Shown: positions 56,601 through 64,000 of the stretch, piece after piece | Numbering within the stretch: the first letter of the stretch is position 1 | How the letters are laid out: every line of letters starts with the position of its first letter | Source of the DNA: Ochotona curzoniae | Taxonomy: Eukaryota; Chordata; Mammalia; Lagomorpha; Ochotonidae | DNA length: 64,000 nt | NCBI RefSeq assembly: GCF_017591425.1 | Contig: NW_024465655.1 | Span: 2,107,501 to 2,171,500 of the forward strand | Reading direction: 5' to 3' | The notes under the pieces: model-generated | What the model was told of the DNA's origin: nothing | What the model saw: only the letters and a program-made list of their open reading frames with translations | Databases searched by the model: none | Program-made: the position numbers and the translations under genes

Positions 56601-59115
56601 GGTTTTGAATACTTATCTCGGCGGCGGGTGGGGGAGGGTCAACAAGCTGAGGTAAAGCTTTTGATTCACTTAGGATCATTACAAAAAACTAGCAAGGGAC
56701 TGCGGAACATGTTACTGGAGGAGGAGGGAACGAGGAAAGCCAAGGGACCCTGCAAATGAGCGGAGGGCTAAACAAATGCGTCCTGAGACAACCAAGGGCA
56801 GAGCTCGGAACAGAGATGTGGGTTGGGCTTGTTGCACCCACTTGACCACTCAGACAGAACGTGACAGTCACAACAAGGTTTGATTATAAATGAGAGGCAA
56901 GGCAACTGACTGACCAACCGACCAGCCGCTGACCGGCCAGCCAGGACCAACATGCCTTACTGGAAGGTGTCTCAAATAGCACATTCATAGGGTTTTTATA
57001 GGGGCAGTCCATAATAACTTGAAAAGGGGCAAATCGCAATGGCCTGCGAAGCGAGGCGGAAATATCACACATTCCTTGCCTATATTGGCGGGGCAGCCCA
57101 CGCCTGGACCAGAGAACTGGTCCAGCAATGAACATAACCACCCACTTAATTTCTTGGAGCCACCTGTGAGATAACCAGACTTGGGCCTTGATTCATGAGA
57201 ATTGGGGGCCCATCAGTGCTAAAGGTCACATAGGCCGTTGGCCTGCAAGCTCACACACTTTCTTAGTAGCAACCAGCCGTGTTGACTCCATTTTCAGTTC
57301 CACAAGGTAAGATCAGACGCCTCAGTTGACCTAAGCTGAAACGAAGTCACCCAGCGCACACCTATGTACATGACCGAAATCAGACATCTCCACACACCTA
57401 ACCTGCCATCTTCTGCTTGGCACATTATGAGCCACTGCAAGGAGCCAGCCAGCAAGGAGAAAACAAACACGGGACTGGACATTGAAGACCACTGGGCCAA
57501 GGTCTCAGCGAATAAGACACGTCAGCAGTGGCGAAGACAGAGTAACAGGTGACCTGACTTTTGTTTCTGCCCCCCTGTAATTCTAGCTGTGAGGCCCCGT
57601 CCCCTTCATTGCCACATACCTTCCTATGTTCTACCAGACACTCCCGCTGCCTGACGGCTTCCTGCTTTGCCCCTAGGGGTCTCAGATAAAGAGGAGGAAG
57701 ACAATGGCAAGGCCTCCAGGCATTAGAGAATTAGAAACCCTTTCAACACCTGCAGTGAAGTCAGGGCCCCTGGTATTGGATTACAGATCAGATATGGAGC
57801 AAGCAAAAGGAGCTTTCTTTTTTCGCCTTTCATTTCACTGTCTATCCCACCGCATCTTTCTCATTGGCAACACAATCGAAATGTTTTGACCATGCCAGTA
57901 AGCTCCAATGTAGAAGAAAATTATCATTTCATTTGCTTGCAGGGAACAGAGACCTAGATTTGTATCTATGAGGTCACTGTGGCCCTCTCAATGGAGGGTC
58001 GTGCACTTGGCCTGTTGGTGAGCTTCAGCCCCCAGAGCCTGGCTGGGGGACACATGTGCTTTCAGATCTACTTGAAGCAGCATTTTAGGGGATGGGCCCA
58101 TCCAGGTCTTCCCCAAGTTCATCTCCACATTGCTCGGAGTTCAGGAATGTATTTGCTCTCTATCACTATTTCTAGATTGATGTTCTATGGTATTTTTTTT
58201 TTGTTGTTGTTGTTGTTGTTGTTCTCTTTGTTAGACATGAGTGTAATTGTGCAAAGACTACAGACAGTCTGTATGAGTGAAGTCCAGGTGTTTCCAAGGT
58301 TAAAAGCAGCCATCAACAGTTGTGGATGATGGCTTCAGTTAAGTTTAAGAAAGCCTTTGGGTATCACCAAGCAGAAAAGCCCTGTGGCTATGTAAAATGG
58401 CTTAACTGAAAAGACCAGGAGAAAGTGATTTCTTAATGGCCACGGCTGCTGTCTTCTCCCGCTCCTGCTTCAAGCCATCACTGACTCCTGCAATTTTTTC
58501 CATAAGTGGGCACGGTAGGGGCTCAGTTGGGAGCTTGCTAGTGGACGCTGGACCAGAGAGGCTTCCAGCAGCCTCCACATTCACCATAGCTGAGCTCAGC
58601 CACCTGCTGAAACTCCACTGCTTTCCCTGTGGATGCTGTACACCTGCTTTCCTGGGATGCACCTGCGCTTCCTGCATCATGCAGAGGATGACTGATGAAC
58701 AACTGTGTGCTGAGTTCCTCGTGGAAAAACCACGTAACCTTCCTAGAGATCTCAACACACTCCAAAAGCTACTGCATGTGCAGACTCAGTGAGGGCACTA
58801 GCCTTTATCTGAGAAAAAAAAAAAAAGAGGTGATAAAATTGGGACGGGTGTGATTCTTCCTCGTGACCTTGCCTGAATTCTCACTTCTGAAGCTGCATTA
58901 TTTGTACTGATATTTACATAAATCCTTTCTATTCTTGAGCACTTTTTATCTCTCTGCTTGAAATTCTTCTCACTCCCTGAGGAAAGAACTTGGAATAAAT
59001 CCAGCTGGGGCTACCCATAAGCCCACCAGTCCATCCTATTACAGCTAGGACTACTGAATAGCTCTATCAATTATAACATTTTTGCTTCCTATTTTCACCA
59101 AAACAATTGGATTTT
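56601..59115. other. Intergenic with a possible LTR-like portion (56880-57300)
   Basis: The segment has CCAACCGACCAGCCGCTGACC repeats, a TATTGGCGGGGC stretch and TTGACTCCATTTTCAG, which reminded me of retroviral LTR text, but no ends or primer-binding site can be fixed. A region at 58436-58823 has open frames of 118 codons on both strands and ends in an A13 run. It may be a decayed processed copy, but I cannot name a parent gene. Confidence 0.35.
58193..58225. repeat. T-run with (TTG)n
   Basis: A T10-type run is followed by about eight TTG units. Confidence 0.93.
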
Positions 59116-59464
59116 TTTAAAAAAAAGCTTATTTATTTTAATTGGAAAAGCAGATATACAAAGAGGAGACACATAGAGAAAGATTTTTGGCCTACCAATT
59201 TACTCCCCAAGTGGCCGCAATGGTTGGAACCAAGCAGATCCAAAGCTAGGAGTCAGGAGCCAGGATCCAGGAGCCAGGAGTTTCTTTCAAGTCTCCCATG
59301 CAGGTGCAAGGTCCCAAGGTTTTGGGCCATCCTCTGCTGCTTTCCCAGGTTATGAACATGGAGCTGGCTAAGAAGTGGAGCAGCTAGGACATGAACTGGA
59401 GCCTATATAGCATACCCACAAGTGCAAAGCAAGGATTTAGTCCCTGGGCAACTCTATTAGGCCC
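59116..59464 (-). mobile_element. C-type SINE with a short internal tandem expansion
   Basis: The standard minus-strand element has a repeated AGGAGCCAGGATCC-like motif at about 59250-59287, in place of the single CCAGGAGCCAGGAG seen in other copies. Confidence 0.88.
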
Positions 59465-59514
59465 ACGATGGGACTTTGGGGTGGGAAGGTCCTTCTGCCA
59501 CTGTCATTCAGAGC

Positions 59515-59808
59515 CAGCATAACAGGTTAATCCTCTGCCATGTGATGCCGGCACTACATTTGGGTACTGGTTCATGTCCTGGCTGTTCCACTTTCAATCC
59601 AGCTCTCTGTTTGTGACCTAGGAAAATGGCGGACGGAACCCTGAGCAGGTCTGCCAGGAGGGAGATGTGGAAGAAGCTCCCGGATCTCAGCTGCAGATTG
59701 GCTCAGCTCTGGTGATTAGAACCATTTGAGGAGCGAATTGAAGACCTTCTTTCTGGCTCTTCTTTTTCTGTAAAATCTGCCTTCCAAATAGAAATAAGTC
59801 ATTATTTT
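59515..59808 (+). mobile_element. Old C-type SINE
   Basis: GGTTCATGTCCTGGCTGTTCC in the B-box region, CAATCCAGCTCTCTGTTTGTGACC and a 3' end AAATCTGCCTTCCAAATAGAAATAAG show an older plus-strand copy only 50 bases after the previous minus-strand one. Confidence 0.83.
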
Positions 59809-60033
59809 TAAAGGAAACTTCCCAAGTCAAAGATTTCTTCCACACTTTCATATTTACAGATGTACCTGTTCGGAGGCTCTTTGAAAACTAGACACATCTC
59901 AGTGAAGTAGACATTGTTGACACAGCTAGCATGGAGGGATCAAGGCTTAGTATCCTTAAACGCTACCAGTGCTGAAAGCAAGTGGAGACCTCGTATATCC
60001 GCACGGACAGCATAGTTGTAATTCTTATTTGTG

Positions 60034-60358
60034 ATTTAAAAGTTTTCCAGAGGCCTGCGTTGTGACAATGCACAAACCTGTACCTGCAACGCCAGTCCTT
60101 TGTATGAGCACGCGTTTGTGCCCTGGCTCTTCCGCCCTGACCCAGCTTCCTGCCAATGACCTGGGACAATGAACTGAAGTTGACCCATGCGGGAGATCCG
60201 ATGAAGCACCTGGTTCCTGGCTTCGGCCTGGTTAACCCTGGGCATGGTGGACATCTGGGGGGTGAACAAGTGGTTGGAAGGCTGTCTCTCCACTCTCACT
60301 TTCTCTGTCCCTTTCTGTGTAACTCTTTCAAATAAATAAGTCTTTAAAAGTTTCAGAG
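60034..60358 (+). mobile_element. C-type SINE, older subfamily, with weathered target duplication
   Basis: The element (about 60048-60342) ends TCTTTCAAATAAATAAGTC, the older-subfamily tail. TTTAAAAGTTT(TC)CAGAG before and TTTAAAAGTTTCAGAG after look like a target-site duplication that has gained or lost two bases. Confidence 0.82.
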
Positions 60359-60553
60359 ATTAAATAATGGCAGTTACAGGGAGGGAAATATATTATTTGC
60401 TTAGAGAATAGACCATCTTGAAAATAAAGCATGTGTTAGAGGGGAAGACAAAAATGTTTACTCCTTTCTCCCTTATGCTAACATACGATTTTTATTATGT
60501 TCACATTTGTTACAATAGAATCCATTTAAAATGTGATATATGTATATGTAATG

Positions 60554-60853
60554 CAGTTATTTTTTTTTTATTGTTGTTTACATTGTATTATGTAGTACAG
60601 TTTTATAGGCGCTGGGGATTCCCCCCACCCCTCCCATACCCCTCCCCCCATGGTGGATTCCTCCACCTTGTTGCATAACCATAGTTCAAGTTCAGTTGAG
60701 ATTCATTGCTTGCAAACACATGCCTAGCATAAAGTTCAGCGTCTTATTGTCCAGATAAGTTCAGTGGCCTCTTGGGGAGACCTTCTATGGTCTGAAGATA
60801 GGTCTAACAGAGTAAAGATCTGGTCAGTTAAAAGCCCCAACAGTTATTTTTTT
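60554..60853 (-). mobile_element. Short 5'-truncated LINE-1 3' end with 13-bp target-site duplication
   Basis: CAGTTATTTTTTT occurs at 60554-60566 and 60841-60853. Between them the plus strand shows a T-run, then CATTGTATTATGTAGTACAGTTTT and a C-rich tract (CCCCCCACCCCTCCC), which on the minus strand is the polypurine tract typical of L1 3'UTRs. Only about 280 bases were inserted. Confidence 0.82.
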
Positions 60854-60896
60854 CCTTTCGCATTTGGTGGCACCCTGAGATTGCAGACTGATTTAA

Positions 60897-61190
60897 ATAT
60901 ATTTGTTGTGCATGTATATGCACTTACAATATATTATCATATTTGTATTATGTACTTTATAGTATATTTAGATTAATATACTATATATAATATAGTATAT
61001 ATAATATATACATTACTTTATAAATTACATACTAGTATCATATAGCATATTGCATTATTACTAACGATATTATTAGTATACAATTGTATATGTTAATTAT
61101 TCATGTATTATGTGATTTAATTAATCTATTAGTATACAAAATATAGAACACAAATCATAATGTAAATATGTTATAAAATAAACATACAAA
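60897..61190. repeat. AT-rich low-complexity tract
   Basis: Dominated by TATA, ATTA and AATATA steps. There is no fixed period. Confidence 0.85.
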
Positions 61191-61306
61191 GGAGTGCTTG
61201 TTTTCCCCATTACCAATTTAAATGCATAGGGAATCATGTCTCCTTCTCCCCCTCCTCCCTCCCTATGGCCCTGCTTATTTGTCCCCAAGTTGTTACAGTG
61301 ACATAT

Positions 61307-61659
61307 TGTCTGATAATTTTTTTTAAAGATTTATTTATTTATTGGGAAGTCAGATATACACAGAGGAGGAGAGACAGACAGGAAGATTTTCAGTCAGATG
61401 ATTCAATCCCCAAGTGAGCGCAATGGCCGATGCTAATGCCGATCCGAAGCCAGGAGCCAGGAACTTCTTCCGGGTCTCCCACATGGATGCAGGGTCCCAA
61501 AGCTTTGGGCCATCCTCGACTGCTTTCCCGGGCCACAAGCAGGGAGCTGGATGGGAAGTGGAGCTGCCGGGATTAGAACCGGCACCCATATGGGATCCCG
61601 GGCGCGTTCAAGGCGAGGACTTTAGCTGCTAGGCCACACCGCCGGGCCCTGTCTGATAA
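61307..61659 (-). mobile_element. Young C-type SINE with 10-bp target-site duplication
   Basis: TGTCTGATAA flanks the element at 61307-61316 and 61650-61659, followed in both by AATTTTT/CTTTTT. The body (61317-61649) is close to the consensus, including GGGATTAGAACCGG and the head end GCCACACCGCCGGGCCC. Confidence 0.95.
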
Positions 61660-62236
61660 CTTTTTAAGCCAAATTAAGATATTGGAACCAACGTTCAGTC
61701 CAGCCTACCCCTGATAGCTGACACTCCTTCGTAGTGGCCTAGCACCACGCCTACGGTTAGACCTGAGTGTAGGCTGCACCCTGCTCTCCAAAGCCAAGTG
61801 GAAGCAAAAGGGAGCTTGTTAGTAGGAGGGCGGGAAGGACAATGTTTCCTTCTGTACTTAGCATTCATAAGGAAAGAGGTGAATAGAAGCAGAGCCCAAA
61901 GCCATTTGGATTGATTCGCTTTGGGTATTTGACGTAGTGCAGACCCAACAGTTCTCGCAAAAATCATGCCACGAGTGTATTTTATTGAGCTGATCTAGTC
62001 TTGGTGACAATGTGGTGTTTAGCTTCTGGAGATATTAGAAGGCAGCTAGAGTCTTTCTTCTGTTCTCAGATGTTTTCAATTCTGTGTTCCCATGTATGGC
62101 TAAGTCATGCTTTCTGCTTAAATTACTCTCAGCCAACTATTTAATTAACAAACTAATCAGTTTCTGGCATATCAATCAGGAGAGGTACAAGGCTTGCAAT
62201 CAACATGGCCATTCCTTACAAGAAATGGAGAGTATC
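61660..62236. other. Intergenic, unassigned
   Basis: No gene or repeat was recognised. Confidence 0.45.

Positions 62237-62264
<28 letters not shown>
62237..62264. repeat. (GT)n microsatellite at a SINE tail
   Basis: About 14 GT units directly before the reversed tail of the following SINE. Confidence 0.95.
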
Positions 62265-62267
<3 letters not shown>

Positions 62268-62590
62268 AAGATTTATTTATTTTTATTACAAAGTCAGATA
62301 TATGGATGTAGAAGAAGAGAGTCAGAGAGGAAGATCTTCCGTCCGATGAGTCACTCCCCAGGTGACCGCAATGGCCAGAGCTGTGCCAATCCGAAGCCAG
62401 GAGCAGGAGCTCTTCCAGGTCTCCTGGGTACAGGATCCTAAGGTTTTGAGCCATCCTCAATTGCTTTCCCAGGCCACAAGCAGGGGGTTGGATGGGAAGC
62501 GGGGCTCCCAGGATTAGAACTGGCATCCATATGGGATCCTGGCACGTTCAAAACGAGGACTTTAGCCACTAGGCTCCTGTGCCAGGCCCC
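62265..62590 (-). mobile_element. C-type SINE, full length
   Basis: It starts TTTTAAGATTTATTTATTTTTATTACAAAGTCAG on plus and ends GGCTCCTGTGCCAGGCCCC. A few small deletions occur in the body (near 62425). The A-tail is joined to the GT array. Confidence 0.93.
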
Positions 62591-62815
62591 AAAGATCACA
62601 TGTTTTTCTACAAACTATTTTATGACAGTTTTCCAGTTTGTCTTTCACTTGTACAATTATAATCCCCCATTGAAGCAACAACAGTTCACGTGCAATAGAT
62701 ACATCCCTAGTTCCATCTTCAACATTCAAATCAAAATGTGGAGAAGAATGTAAAAAGCATGTGCCAAACAGAAAATTCATCAATTATTTTTCACCAGGGG
62801 ATTTTGTGGTTTACT

Positions 62816-63100
62816 TTTCTTGAAAGTTTTCTTTATTGGGAGGGGAGGAAAATGAGACAGCGTATTTCCATCTGTTGGTCTACTCTCCGAACACTTGTCG
62901 TAATTAAGACTAGCTCAGGCCCAAGCTAGGATGCAGAAATGCAGCCCAGTTCTCCCAGTTTGGCGTCAGGAACCCAGGAGCCATCACGGCTGCCTGACAT
63001 GATCTACATTAACGGGAAGTTGGGGACAGAAGCCACAGCTGCCTGTAACACCCACATACTCACGAGGAATCCAGGAATCTTAAGCACCAGACCAAAACCC
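62816..63100 (-). mobile_element. Old SINE, heavily diverged
   Basis: TTTTCTTTATTGGGAGGGGAGG, ATTTCCATCTGTTGGTCTACTCTCCG and AGGAACCCAGGAGCCATCACG recall the reversed SINE order, with large changes. Confidence 0.55.
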
Positions 63101-64000
63101 TCCATCCAGTGTTTGCTACTCTATTTTTGAAATTGCCTTCTATGTGGGGACTCCTAAGCAACAGCTTATGTCCCACCAAATGCTCATCCACATATTATGG
63201 CGAGGCCTGGAAGTTCTCTTCTTGGTCCATGCACTTGTCCTCTGCAGTCATTTCAAAGAAAGGTGGCTGAATGTGTGCCAAACTGGGGTCATGAAATGAA
63301 TTCTGTTGCTGAGAAGTTGGCTCTGATTATAGCAATTCACATCGGGCATGTATCAAAATAAATACGGTGATATAAAATATTACCTTCGCATCACTCCATG
63401 TTCCCAATAAATCTTTTTGTGAGTCTATTAATGTCCTGAGCTGGAAAAAAAATAGGTTTTTTTTTTTCCAAGTTTAGGCATGGTCATGCTACCAGGGCAT
63501 TCATTTTGGTGGAAAGGTCTGCTTTCTTTCTTCCTTAAGAATTTCAACAGCCAAAAGTATAGCAGTAAAGATTCAAAAAAAAAAAAAAAAAACCCATCTT
63601 GTACTGCATAGATGCTATGCCCCCAAAGGACGAATGTGAAATGATGTTCCTGTAGGAGATGTAGCTATTTCACAACTACTTGAAAGAACTATCAACTCTT
63701 TCCTTGGCCTTGCCACGCCCCAGAAGCCCAGCATCCACCCCGTTCATGGCTGGTAGGATGTGGAATGTCTCAGCAGAACCCTTTAGGCCCAGCCTGGAAA
63801 AACATCTGATTTTCATTTTGCAGTTGGCATTTTCACACAGACCCTTTTATAAACTTGATTCATTTCTTTTCAGCTCTGCAAAAAAGTACTCTCCAGTTGG
63901 ATGCGAGAGCAGGAATGTGGGAATTCATACATCGCATGCGTGTGTGGCTAGGGGTGCTGTGTGCCATTTCTGCACATCCCTGGCCGGGGAAAGTTCAATC
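63101..64000. other. Intergenic to the window end, unassigned
   Basis: Contains A- and T-runs (about 63456-63467 and 63576-63592). No gene was recognised. Confidence 0.45.

Noticed and set aside
1..64000. CRISPR arrays, bacterial operons, integrated viral genes
   Set aside because: No spaced direct repeats, no gene clusters and no retroviral reading frames were seen. Regularly recurring sequences are SINEs in both orientations at irregular spacing.

Overview
This window looks like mammalian nuclear DNA from a lagomorph, most likely a pika (Ochotona). The main evidence is about 33 copies of one tRNA-derived SINE of the lagomorph C-repeat type. Its youngest copies have a head like GGCCCGGCGCGATGGCGCAGTGG, a B-box like GGTTCTAATCCC and a T/C-rich 3' part ending in CCAATAAAA. 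At least seven copies keep clean target-site duplications. There are also lineage-specific LINE-1 3' ends and fragments of ancient mammalian L1, LTR and MITE-like repeats. There are no bacterial-type operons, CRISPR arrays or rRNA genes, and I saw no stand-alone tRNA gene.

The window is a gene-poor, AT-leaning stretch with one convincing protein-coding gene: a single-exon protein kinase of 496 codons on the minus strand (42089 to 40599). It resembles the sperm motility kinase (SMOK) family, which is related to the MARK/AMPK kinases. The catalytic residues are intact. Upstream on the same strand are two inverted CCAAT boxes, a CRE-like site, a TATA box and a plausible short 5'UTR intron. An AATAAA signal lies about 80 bases after the stop. 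This reads as a complete testis-type gene rather than a dead retrocopy. It sits in a GC-rich island (about 38.3-43.4 kb) that contrasts with its surroundings and holds only eroded SINEs at its edges.

Layout: 0-8 kb has SINEs (two young), a (TTCC)n array grown from a SINE tail and a small GC-rich patch near 6.8 kb. 8-20 kb has older SINEs, one young SINE beside a degraded antisense L1, then about 4.5 kb with nothing recognised. 20-25 kb has an L1 3' end with target duplications, two young SINEs and a MITE. 25-34 kb has MER5A-like fragments, a young SINE and a 430-base (TTTC)n/(TC)n array. 34-38 kb has a rearranged antisense L1/UTR-like block with an internal ~268-base tandem duplication and a second MITE. 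38-43 kb is the kinase island. 43-64 kb has mostly eroded SINEs, an L1 nested in an older L1, an LTR-like repeat, a second L1 3' end, and two younger SINEs.

I did not find a novel multi-gene system. The most interesting items are the kinase gene with its promoter and altered activation loop, the paired perfect palindromes near 44.1 kb, and the composite L1/UTR block at 35-36.8 kb. Family names for repeats come from recall of consensus sequences, not from a database search.
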